64,000 nt of DNA from Arthrobacter sp. ES3-54 (lineage in GTDB: Bacteria > Actinomycetota > Actinomycetes > Actinomycetales > Micrococcaceae): assembly GCF_029504395.1 (NCBI RefSeq), contig NZ_JAQFIF010000007.1, positions 62,001-126,000 of the forward strand, read 5' to 3'. A program made the position numbers and the translations under genes. Numbering within the stretch: position 1 is the first letter of the stretch; every line of letters starts with the position of its first letter. The notes under the pieces are model-generated. The model searched no databases and had not been told where the DNA came from. It was given only the letters and a program-made list of their open reading frames with translations. Positions 42,579-49,685 of the stretch are shown in pieces.

Positions 42579-42940
42579 GTACCCGGTCCCAAAGCTAATC
42601 CAAGTAAGCCGATTTCCCGGCACCGCAGCCCTGGCGTGCGTTCCGGGCTCATCGAGTTACCCGCCGAAGGTTGCGATTTGCCCGTTCCACAACTCCCAAA
42701 GTTGGGCAATTGGTCACCAGAAGATAGGAAATTGCGGCGAAACACTGGAAATCGCCGCAGGCCAACGAGTATGACGACTCGTTCGCGCCTGCTGTAGCGG
42801 CCTATGTCTGCCACGCGCGGGCAGTTTATGAGGGATCCGCCAGCGCATGGCAGGCGCAGGAAATGCGGCACCCAGGCAGGCAGCTAGGGCTCACCCCCGC
42901 CGGGATGCTGGCGCTTGGATGGGTGGTCCGTCATGAGTAG
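42579..42940 (+). pseudogene. Terminase-small-subunit-like remnant, frameshifted
   Basis: GAAAGGAGG at 42564-42572 precedes VPGPKANPSKPISRH, where the expected GTG start reads GTA. The first frame continues to about 42740 (LPAEGCDLPVPQLPKLGNWS). A frameshift follows, and the second frame reads KSPQANEYDDSFAPAVAAY, then WQAQEMRHPG and LGLTPAGMLALGWVV, ending with TAG 42938-42940. The arrangement resembles P27-type or related small terminase subunits of actinobacteriophages. The homology call is from pattern memory. The end overlaps the next ATG, as in phage packaging modules. Confidence 0.5.
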
Positions 42941-43175
42941 CAGAAGGCTCGCCCGAGGCGGGCGTAAGACACCGTCAGGCAACGTCCCGAAAGTGTTTTT
43001 TGAATACGCCAAGACGGGCGGCTTCTGGGACACGAGGGTGGATGTGGAGAAGTGGTGCGAACGGGAAGGGCTTGACTGCCCGCCAACGCAGTACTTCTTA
43101 CATCCTGAAACTAGACGTTTCCTTTCAGCAGTAACGCTTCTAAATGGGTTCAAATCCCACCGTCACCGCGAATGA
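42933..43175 (+). CDS. Hypothetical protein running into attR
   Basis: The 80-residue frame begins at an ATG overlapping the end of the terminase-like remnant. It reads VPKVFFEYAKTGGFWDTRVD and EKWCEREGLDCPPTQYF, which is protein-like. The last nine residues (FKSHRHRE and stop) are encoded by the tRNA-derived attR sequence. It is therefore either a gene whose end was replaced at integration, or a fragment of a longer phage gene cut by the deletion that shaped the element. Function unknown. Confidence 0.5.
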   Translation: MSSRRLARGGRKTPSGNVPKVFFEYAKTGGFWDTRVDVEKWCEREGLDCPPTQYFLHPETRRFLSAVTLLNGFKSHRHRE

Positions 43176-43229
43176 GAAAGGCCCTGCTTCCCTTGTAAAC
43201 AAAGGGAAGCAGGGCCTTTTGCTTTGTCT
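43145..43229 (+). repeat. attR: second copy of the 85-bp direct repeat
   Basis: This is identical to 38596-38680 and carries the T-arm half of tRNA-Ser(CGA), the 3' acceptor strand and the terminator, but no 5' half of the tRNA. It marks the right end of the first element. Confidence 0.93.
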
Positions 43230-43319
43230 GGAACGTACTTGTTGGCAATGAAATACTTCAAGGCACCTTTGCGGAAGACCGTTTTGCGGGCATCTACTCA
43301 GCGACGTAGTCTCAGCCAG

Positions 43320-43547
43320 ATGAACGGTGAAGGAAAGCCCACGTCAGAAGCGAACGGCCGAGCCAAAAGATCCAGCAGCACAGTATTTCTGCCGGTCGGG
43401 ATCGTCTTCCTTGCCGTTGCGATCGCCATGATCTTCCTGGGCACCACGGCCTGGATCGCGTTCTTCACGATGGGCGTCACGTTCCTCATCCTCGGGATGA
43501 TGAATCGCACCAGCAAAGATGAGCGTCCTCAGCCAACCCGCCGCTGA
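43320..43547 (+). CDS. Small two-helix membrane protein
   Basis: The 75-residue protein starts at ATG 43320 with a polar N-terminus (about 1-22). Two membrane helices follow (about 24-43, VFLPVGIVFLAVAIAMIFLG, and 47-63), then a basic tail. An upstream extension to 43224 begins inside attR and is unlikely. There is no strong ribosome-binding site. No family or function is recognised; small membrane proteins of this kind are frequent in actinobacterial accessory regions. Confidence 0.55.
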   Translation: MNGEGKPTSEANGRAKRSSSTVFLPVGIVFLAVAIAMIFLGTTAWIAFFTMGVTFLILGMMNRTSKDERPQPTRR

Positions 43548-43649
43548 TCAGCCCGAGACCACTTCAAATCCCACTTCGCTGTCTCCGCGAAGATCCGCCA
43601 GGTCATCGGGCAGCAAGGCTGCGTCATCCGGGTGGTGACGTCTACGGAG

Positions 43650-44255
43650 TTAGCTGAGGCGGCGATAGCGGATGTGGGTGGCCAACGGTGAGTGAAGTAC
43701 CTCGGCGGGTTCGAAGCCGAAGGATTCAACCCCGTCGAAGATTCGCTCTCCCGAACCGAGCAGGACCGGTGCGATGTCGAGAGTTAGCTCGTCGATCACG
43801 CCGGCGATCAGTGCCTGTCGGACTGTCGAAGCCCCACCGGCGATGTCCACGCCTTTGTCCCCGGCGGCCTGGCAGGCTGCGGAGTAGGCCGCGTCGAAGC
43901 CCTCGGTGACGAAGTGGAAGGTGGTCCCGCCGTCCATTTGGATGGGGTCATGTTCGTGACGGGTCAGCACGAACACCGGCGCGTGGTACGGCGGTTCGGC
44001 TCCCCACCACCCGGTCCATTCCTCATCCCAGTCCCCGCGGACAGGGCCGAACATGTTCCGACCCATCAAATACGCGCCTCGCGGGCGCATGAGCCACTCG
44101 CTCGCGACCTTGTCGGCATGGTTGGCTCGCGGGTCGCCGATGTGCCAGCGGTGCAGCTCCAGCCCCCGCTTGCCCAGGGGGTTCTCGCGGCTCTGGTCCG
44201 GCCCGGCGACGAAGCCGTCCAGCGAGATCGACATGTGGCAGGTGGTGTCCGGCAC
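43650..44255 (-). CDS. Dihydrofolate reductase / RibD C-terminal family protein
   Basis: The 201-residue protein has the RibD_C/DHFR-like fold: start CHMSISLDGFVAGPDQS, the GRNMFGP loop, a mid-strand VFVLTRHEH, the nucleotide-binding IAGGASTVRQAL (about 138-149) and ELTLDIAPVLLGSGERIFD. Such stand-alone proteins reduce unknown substrates with NADPH and are often carried as accessory genes. GTG 44255 has AGGAGG 6 bases upstream. It is intact, which contrasts with the decayed genes left of attR, and supports a different or more recent origin of this block. Confidence 0.9.
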   Translation of the reverse strand: MPDTTCHMSISLDGFVAGPDQSRENPLGKRGLELHRWHIGDPRANHADKVASEWLMRPRGAYLMGRNMFGPVRGDWDEEWTGWWGAEPPYHAPVFVLTRHEHDPIQMDGGTTFHFVTEGFDAAYSAACQAAGDKGVDIAGGASTVRQALIAGVIDELTLDIAPVLLGSGERIFDGVESFGFEPAEVLHSPLATHIRYRRLS

Positions 44256-44483
44256 CGCGAACCTCCTGAGTGATTGCGACTTGCATACGGTCGCGTGGGG
44301 ATTCTGGGGAGCCTAGCACGAGATGGCGTCCTCGCCGATAGCCCCAGGCGAAGCCCGTTCTCCCATTCCACGCTCAGCAGGGCCGGCCGGTCCGGGGATG
44401 ACCGCGCCCACCAAGCCGCCGGCGTTGTAGACGCTGGCCACGAGGTGCCGGAGCAGTTCCTAGCGAAGAACGCTCCGAGACGG

Positions 44484-44669
44484 TTAGTCGTCGCAGTTCT
44501 GCAAGACCCAGTTCTGAGCGCGCCAGATGACGTTATAGAGGTTGTAGGGTGCGACATCAAAGGTGTCCCACTTCTGGCCGATGTGAGCGGTCCAGCCAGG
44601 AATGGTGCCACAGCAGACACGATGTCCGAAGACATAGAACAGTGCATGTGGCAGAGCGCGCTTCATCAT
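44484..44669 (-). CDS. Small hypothetical protein
   Basis: The 61-residue protein begins at ATG 44669 with GGAAAGG 6 bases upstream. It is rich in aromatic residues (GWTAHIGQKWDTFDVAPYNL, WRAQNWVLQ), with three Cys residues (HRVCCG and QNCDD). No known motif. Such composition is unlike random reading of high-GC DNA, so I consider it real. In the gap 44256-44483 a minus-strand frame reads LLRHLVASVYNAGGLVGAVI, probably a fragment of another lost gene. Confidence 0.5.
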   Translation of the reverse strand: MMKRALPHALFYVFGHRVCCGTIPGWTAHIGQKWDTFDVAPYNLYNVIWRAQNWVLQNCDD

Positions 44670-44774
44670 GGAATGCCTTTCCATTGGCGCCGGCCCCCGA
44701 ATGGGGCTAGCGTTGCAGCGCGCTCATAGCGTCATCGTAGCGGACCCTCAGTTTTGGCGAGCGCAGGCAGCCGA

Positions 44775-45086
44775 TCAGGGCTCCCCGTCGAGTTGCTCCA
44801 TCTCCAAGCAGGCGTCTTCGTAGGCAACGTCGCCGTTCCGGAATGCCTGTTCGAGTTCCTTGGCCCTGCGCCGTGAAGAGGCCGTGCTCAGAGTTCCCGT
44901 GAGGCCTGCCTCGAGATAGTCGAGCCGGGAGTTCGTGGGCTGCCGGTCCCGGACGACCAGGTGCCGGCGGATCGGCTTTGGCAACCACGCGCCAGGGTGC
45001 ATCACGCGTTGTGCACAGGCTCTGGGATCGACTAAGTACATGCGTCCATGGTTCAACTCCCCGCTGAGAAGACCATGTGTACCCAC
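44775..45086 (-). CDS. Hypothetical protein near the end of the accessory block
   Basis: The frame of up to 103 residues has a convincing C-terminal half (SRLDYLEAGLTGTL, RRRAKELEQAFRNGDVAYED) with helical, charged composition. The N-terminal half is less convincing, and internal starts (for example the Met before HPGAWLPK) would give about 75 residues. It may be intact or the remains of a longer gene. No family recognised. Confidence 0.42.
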   Translation of the reverse strand: MGTHGLLSGELNHGRMYLVDPRACAQRVMHPGAWLPKPIRRHLVVRDRQPTNSRLDYLEAGLTGTLSTASSRRRAKELEQAFRNGDVAYEDACLEMEQLDGEP

Positions 45087-45124
45087 TGAGTGATCGGGGA
45101 GCTAGCGGCCCATTCCCCGAACCG

Positions 45125-45178
45125 GTCACCGCAAACTGGAGGGCCCTGCTTCCCCTTATCTCAAGGGAAGCAGGGCCC
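45125..45178. repeat. Degenerate third copy of the tRNA-Ser end/terminator; terminator of the rha-lut operon
   Basis: GTCACCGC (45125-45132) is followed by about 8 diverged bases and a hairpin GGGCCCTGCTTCCC/GGGAAGCAGGGCCC (45141-45154 and 45165-45178). The order and spacing match the tRNA-Ser acceptor end and its terminator in attL and attR. It stands just beyond the lutC stop (minus strand) and can serve as that operon's terminator. I read it as a possible old att site at the outer end of the island; convergence of terminator sequence is the alternative. Confidence 0.55.
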
Positions 45179-45188
45179 GGCCTCCGGC

Positions 45189-45827
45189 CTACCCGCGGAC
45201 GATTACCACGTCCAGGGTCCGCGGACCGTGGACGCCTTCGACGCGTTCGAGTTCGATGTCGCTGGTGGCGCTGGGGCCGCTGATCCAGGTCTGCGGGCGG
45301 GTGGCGTCGAGCCGGCGGAGCGCCTCCGGCAGGATGGCCGTGATCTCCCCGGCCCGCACGATGCAGATGTGCCGGTCCGGGACGAGGCTGATAACCCGGC
45401 GGCCCTGGTCCGGGCCGGCGTCGAGGATGATGGTGCCGGTTTCGGCGACCGCGACGGCGCTGCCGGTCACGACGGCGTCCACTCCGTCCAGTTCCTCGAC
45501 GCTGAGCCGGTGCCCGGGGGCGTCGGTGACGCGGCGGGAGCCGGCGTCGTGGGCGTCCGCCTCCGCGAACAGGGCCTGGTCGAGGCCGTGCGGGACGGCG
45601 TAGCGGCCGGTGCTCTCGAGCAGCGCGGCGAGCCGCTGCGGAACCGTGGCCGCTTCTTCGACGAAGACGTTCGCTTTGTAGTCCAGGAGCCGGTCCGTCA
45701 AGAGCTCGATGAGCTCCTCCTCGCCCAGGGCGGAGGACCGGCGGTAGTCGCGGGGCACGTCCGGTACCGCCGGCGCATCACGGAGTGCGGAGCGGATCCG
45801 GTCGAGTATTTCTGTGCGCGCGTTCAC
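45189..45827 (-). CDS. lutC: L-lactate utilisation protein LutC
   Basis: LutC is the third subunit of the LutABC L-lactate dehydrogenase complex that oxidises lactate to pyruvate. The 212-residue protein has the LUD/DUF162 core: AVAETGTIILDAGPDQGRR (about 134-152), LVPDRHICIV and a C-terminal SATSDIELERVEGVHGPR, the classic LutC ending. GTG 45827 overlaps the lutB stop (GTGA) and has AGGAGA upstream. It is the last gene of the 12-gene rhamnose operon. Confidence 0.93.
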   Translation of the reverse strand: MNARTEILDRIRSALRDAPAVPDVPRDYRRSSALGEEELIELLTDRLLDYKANVFVEEAATVPQRLAALLESTGRYAVPHGLDQALFAEADAHDAGSRRVTDAPGHRLSVEELDGVDAVVTGSAVAVAETGTIILDAGPDQGRRVISLVPDRHICIVRAGEITAILPEALRRLDATRPQTWISGPSATSDIELERVEGVHGPRTLDVVIVRG

Positions 45828-47359
45828 GGGTTCTCCTCTGTGCCAGCGTCCCCGGTACCGGTTGCGGCCGGCGGTGCGGCCGGGGCCTGGTGTTCCTTGT
45901 CCCACCACTGCCGGAACGACAGTCCGGGCGGTGCCGGGATGTCCCGGCTCTGGGTCCAGCCGCCGGCAATGCCGGGCAGTTTGGTGATTTTCCGGTCCGG
46001 CCCGGCGGCAAGCCGGCCCAGCGGCAGCGCTTTCTCGACGAGGCCGAGGTTCTTTCCGGAGGACAGCGCCCAGGAGGCCGCCTTCATGCCCAGGTCCATC
46101 TGGCTCGGGAGTCGCTTCTTGCCGCGTTTGCTGTCCACGTCCTCGCCGCGCAGGTGCACCAGGATGTCCGGGATGTTGATCTTCACCGGGCAGGCGTCAT
46201 AGCAGGCCCCGCACAGGGACGACGCGTACGGCAGTGAGCTGTTCTCCTCCGCCGTGATCCCGGTCAGCAGCGGGGACAGGATGGCGCCGATCGGTCCCGG
46301 GTAGGTGGACCCGTAGGCGTGCCCGCCGGTGCGCTCGTAGACGGGGCAGACGTTCATGCAGGCGCTGCAGCGGATGCAGTGCAGGGCGGAGCGGCCCATC
46401 TCGTCGGCCAGGGCGGCACTGCGGCCGTTGTCCAGCAGGACCAGGTGGACGTTCTGCGGCCCGTCGTCCGGCGTGACGCCGGTCCACAGCGAGGTGTACG
46501 GGTTCATCCGCTCCCCGGTGGAGGAGCGCGGAAGCAGTTGCATGAACACCTCGAGGTCCTCCCACGCCGGCAGCAGCTTCTCCACGCCCATCACGGTGAT
46601 CAGGGTTTCCGGCAGCGTCAGGCACATGCGCCCGTTGCCTTCGGATTCGACGACGGCGAGCGTGCCGGAGTCCGCGAGGGCGAAGTTCGCGCCGGACACG
46701 GCCACCTTGGCGCTGAGGAACTTGCGGCGCAGGTGGGCCCGGGCGGCCGCGGCGAGGCGGGCCGGCTCGTCGGTCAGCTCCGGATCCACGCCCTCCATTT
46801 CGCGCAGGAAGATGTCCCGAACCTGGCTGCGGTTCTTATGGATGGCCGGGACCAGGATGTGGCTGGGCTTGTCGTGGTCCAGCTGGACGATCAGCTCGGC
46901 GAGGTCGGTCTCGAACGCCGCGATCCCCTGTTCCTCAAGGTACTCGTTGAGGCCGATTTCCTGGGTGGCCATGGACTTGACCTTGACCACCTCGTCGGCG
47001 CCCTGGTCCCGGATGAGGGCGGCGACTATCCGGTTGGCCTCGCCAGCGTCGCGGGCCCAGTGGATGATGCCGCCACGGGCGGTGAAGTTCGCCTCGAACT
47101 GCTCCAGCAGCTCCGGCAGCCGGGCCATGACGGATTCCTTGATCGCCCGGCCCGCCTCGCGCAGCTCCTCCCAGTCGGGGAGCTCGGACACCACGGCCAG
47201 CCGCTTGTCCCGGATGGTCCGGGTGGCGTGGCCGAGGTTTGCCCGCAGCTGGGTGTTGCCGAGTTCGCGGTGCGCGGCTTTAGGGAAGGGCTCGTGCTCG
47301 TGCAGGTTGCCGATGCCGAAGACGGGCAGGGACGGCATCCCCAGGAATGTGCCGCTCAT
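45824..47359 (-). CDS. lutB: Iron-sulfur L-lactate utilisation protein LutB
   Basis: LutB is the Fe-S subunit of LutABC. The 511-residue protein has an N-terminal LUD domain (about 50-300, with SMATQEIGLNEYLE and SGTLAVVESEGN) and a 4Fe-4S domain with two clusters of cysteines, CIRCSACMNVCPV (about 333-345) and CGACYDACPVKI (about 383-394). The Pro/Ala-rich C-terminus (about 460-511) is typical. ATG 47359 overlaps the lutA stop by four bases. It carries electrons from lactate to the respiratory chain. Confidence 0.95.
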   Translation of the reverse strand: MSGTFLGMPSLPVFGIGNLHEHEPFPKAAHRELGNTQLRANLGHATRTIRDKRLAVVSELPDWEELREAGRAIKESVMARLPELLEQFEANFTARGGIIHWARDAGEANRIVAALIRDQGADEVVKVKSMATQEIGLNEYLEEQGIAAFETDLAELIVQLDHDKPSHILVPAIHKNRSQVRDIFLREMEGVDPELTDEPARLAAAARAHLRRKFLSAKVAVSGANFALADSGTLAVVESEGNGRMCLTLPETLITVMGVEKLLPAWEDLEVFMQLLPRSSTGERMNPYTSLWTGVTPDDGPQNVHLVLLDNGRSAALADEMGRSALHCIRCSACMNVCPVYERTGGHAYGSTYPGPIGAILSPLLTGITAEENSSLPYASSLCGACYDACPVKINIPDILVHLRGEDVDSKRGKKRLPSQMDLGMKAASWALSSGKNLGLVEKALPLGRLAAGPDRKITKLPGIAGGWTQSRDIPAPPGLSFRQWWDKEHQAPAAPPAATGTGDAGTEENP

Positions 47360-48159
47360 TGTGCGGTCCTTCCGGTGGTGAGGCGGACGTCGCCGGTGAC
47401 GGCGGCGGGGTGCTCGAGGGTGCTGGCAAGGATTTCGGCGAAGTGCATCGTGGTGACGCCGCTGCCCTGCCGGGACAGGCCGCCGCCGATATGCAGGAGG
47501 CAGGACGCGTCGCCGCCGGCGCAGAGCTCGGCGCCGGTGCCGCAGATGTTGGCGGTCTTGTCCGCGAGCATCGCCGAGGACACGTCCGCGTTCTTCATCG
47601 AGAAGGTGCCGCCGAAGCCGCAGCACTGCTCGGCCTCGGGCAGCTCGGCCACCTCGATGCCTGCCACCGAGCGCAGGAGCTCCAACTGCCGGTCGCCGAG
47701 CCGGAGCAGCCGCATGCCGTGGCAGCTCGGGTGGTAGGTGATCCGGTGCGGGAAGTAGGAGCCCAGCTGCGCCGCGGCGTCCGTGACGCCGAGGACATCG
47801 ACCAGGAGTTGGGAGAGCTCATAGGTTTTGCGCCCGACGGCGGCTGCCCGGGCTTCCAGCCCGGCGTCCCCGCAGCGGCGGGCGATCATGGCGTGCTGGT
47901 GCTTCACGGAGGCGACGCAGGAACCGGACGGTGCGACGGCGACGTCGTACTCATCTTCTTCGAACGCCCTCACATGGTTGGCGACGACCGGCAGCGCCTC
48001 CTTGAAGTAGCCGCTGTTGACGTGCATTTGCCCGCAGCAGGCCTGCCCCGCGGGGAAGATGACCTCGTGGCCGAGGCGTTCCAGGATGGACACCGTGGCG
48101 CGCGCCGTGGCCGGGTACATGGCGTCCACGATGCACGTGGCAAACAGCGCGATCCTCAC
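47356..48159 (-). CDS. lutA: L-lactate utilisation protein LutA (CCG-domain)
   Basis: LutA belongs to the heterodisulfide-reductase-like proteins with two CCG domains. The 267-residue product shows GQACCGQMHVNSG (about residues 38-50) and EQCCGFGGTFS (about 184-194), plus SGSCV and HPSCH, which bind a non-cubane Fe-S cluster in relatives. The GTG at 48159 overlaps the rhaB stop, so lut translation is coupled directly to the rhamnose kinase. This coupling supports the idea that lactate made from rhamnose is its main substrate here. Confidence 0.94.
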   Translation of the reverse strand: MRIALFATCIVDAMYPATARATVSILERLGHEVIFPAGQACCGQMHVNSGYFKEALPVVANHVRAFEEDEYDVAVAPSGSCVASVKHQHAMIARRCGDAGLEARAAAVGRKTYELSQLLVDVLGVTDAAAQLGSYFPHRITYHPSCHGMRLLRLGDRQLELLRSVAGIEVAELPEAEQCCGFGGTFSMKNADVSSAMLADKTANICGTGAELCAGGDASCLLHIGGGLSRQGSGVTTMHFAEILASTLEHPAAVTGDVRLTTGRTAQ

Positions 48160-49685
48160 AGGGCACCTCCGGCGCCCTGATGTGCCGCCCGGCGTGAGGG
48201 GATGTACTCCGCCGGCTGCTGGGAGGCACGGACCACGGCGCGCAGCTCACCCAGGCCGCCGCTGAGCACGCCGGTGGCGCGGGCCTGGACCAGGACGTTG
48301 CCCAGGGCTGTGGCTTCAACCGGGCCTGCGATGACGCGTTTTCCGGTGGCATCGGCGGTGAGCTGGCACAGGAGCCGGTTCTGGGATCCGCCGCCCACAA
48401 TGTGCACGACGCCGGCATGCACGTCCGCGAGCCGTTCGGCGTCGGCGATAGTCCGGGCGTAACCGGCGGCGAGGCTGTTGAGGATGCACCGCACGATGTG
48501 CGCGGGATGCTCCGGCAGGACCGTGCCGGTGTTGCGGACCGCGGCCCGGATGCGTTCGGGCATGTTATCCGGGGCGATGAAGTAGGGGTCGTCGGCGTTG
48601 ATGACCGGGCCGCCGGGAGGAAGTGTTGCGGCGGCGTCGAGCAGTTCCTCGAGTTCGGGCCGGTAGCCCTCGGCGGCCCAGGTGCGCTGGCATTCGCTGA
48701 GCAGCCAGAGGCCGCCGACGTTGCGCAGGTAGCGGATGGTGCCGTCCACGCCGCGTTCGTTGGTGAAGTTGGCGGCGCGGCTGGCCTCGGTCAGGACCGG
48801 ATGGGAGAGTTCGACGCCGACCAGGGACCAGGTGCCCGAGGAGACGTAGGCGAATTTCTCCTCATCACCTCCGGCGCCCGCGGGCACGGCGGCGACGGCG
48901 GAGGCGGTGTCATGCGAGCCCACGGCCACCACCTTCGTGGCGGCGGACAGGCCGGTCCGTTCCGCGATCTTCGGCAGCAGGGTGCCGAGGATCTCGCCGG
49001 GCTGGATCAGCGGCGGGAACAGGTCCCCGGGCAGGCCCAGGGCGGCCAGGAACTCCGTGGCCCACTCCCCCGCGACGGCGTCGAAGAGTCCGGTGGTGGA
49101 GGCGTTGGTGGCCTCGGTGCGGCGCCGGCCGGTCAGCAGGAATCCGATGAGGTCCGGGATGAGCAGGGCCTGCAGCCCGTCCAGGCCGGACTCGGTGGCG
49201 AGCTGGTAGATCGTGTTGAACGGCAGGAACTGCAGCCCCGTGGTGGCGTAGAGTCGGGCCGTGTCGAGTTCTTGGTGGACCCGGGCGACGGCACCCCGGG
49301 ACCGGTCATCGCGGTAGCTGAACGGCGCCGCGACGAGCTCGCCGGCGGCATTCACCAGCCCGTAATCGACGGCCCAGGTGTCAATCCCGATGCTGGCGAT
49401 GCCCTCGCCGCGGGCCGCGGCCGCCGTGGCGGCCGCCGCGAGCCCGGTGAGGACCTCGGCGAACAGCGCGTCGAAGTCCCAGCGGAGGCCGCCGTCGAAC
49501 TCTTTGACGCCGTTGGGGAAGCGGTGCACGGTCTCCAGTTCGGTCCTTGTCCCACCGGGACTGCCCGCGACCCGGCCCAGGATGACCCGGCCGGAGGACG
49601 CGCCGATGTCGATAGCGACAAAGACACTGCCGGCGGACAGGCCGCCGCTGGCTAGTGCGGTATCCGCTGGTGACGCGGCACTCAT
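48156..49685 (-). CDS. rhaB: Rhamnulokinase
   Basis: RhaB phosphorylates L-rhamnulose to rhamnulose 1-phosphate. The 509-residue FGGY-family kinase has the phosphate-1 motif AIDIGASSGRVILG (about residues 22-35), the catalytic-base region GIDTWAVDYG (about 98-107), SHDTASAVAAVP (about 252-263) and the ATP-site VHIVGGGSQNRLLCQ (about 445-459). Residues 1-20 are an Ala/Ser-rich extension. ATG 49685 overlaps the stop of rhaD, and its stop overlaps lutA. A much longer open frame upstream is an alternative frame inside rhaD and is not used. Confidence 0.95.
   Translation of the reverse strand: MSAASPADTALASGGLSAGSVFVAIDIGASSGRVILGRVAGSPGGTRTELETVHRFPNGVKEFDGGLRWDFDALFAEVLTGLAAAATAAAARGEGIASIGIDTWAVDYGLVNAAGELVAAPFSYRDDRSRGAVARVHQELDTARLYATTGLQFLPFNTIYQLATESGLDGLQALLIPDLIGFLLTGRRRTEATNASTTGLFDAVAGEWATEFLAALGLPGDLFPPLIQPGEILGTLLPKIAERTGLSAATKVVAVGSHDTASAVAAVPAGAGGDEEKFAYVSSGTWSLVGVELSHPVLTEASRAANFTNERGVDGTIRYLRNVGGLWLLSECQRTWAAEGYRPELEELLDAAATLPPGGPVINADDPYFIAPDNMPERIRAAVRNTGTVLPEHPAHIVRCILNSLAAGYARTIADAERLADVHAGVVHIVGGGSQNRLLCQLTADATGKRVIAGPVEATALGNVLVQARATGVLSGGLGELRAVVRASQQPAEYIPSRRAAHQGAGGAL

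Larger units (their letters stand above)
38681..43229. mobile_element. Decayed integrative element (phage-like) in tRNA-Ser(CGA)
   Basis: The 4.5-kb segment between the 85-bp repeats has an integrase remnant at the tRNA end, a tail-protein-like remnant, a terminase-small-subunit-like remnant and a few small genes. Base composition is visibly less GC-rich than the flanks. With no intact integrase, excisionase or packaging gene, it cannot move by itself. I read it as a prophage or phage-derived island after large deletions; an integrative element that captured phage genes is the alternative. Confidence 0.85.

Noticed and set aside
43548..43690. Short plus-strand frame with TTCAAATCCCAC, similar to the tRNA-Ser T arm
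   Set aside because: Only 12 bases match the att repeat, the following bases do not continue as tRNA, and the frame (about 45 codons) has no start codon and overlaps the RibD-like gene. I could not support another att site.
38681..45180. Search for an intact defence system (restriction-modification, toxin-antitoxin, abortive infection) in the island
   Set aside because: Only small membrane proteins and short unknown genes are present. None shows recognisable nuclease, methylase, NTPase or toxin motifs, so no defence function is claimed.
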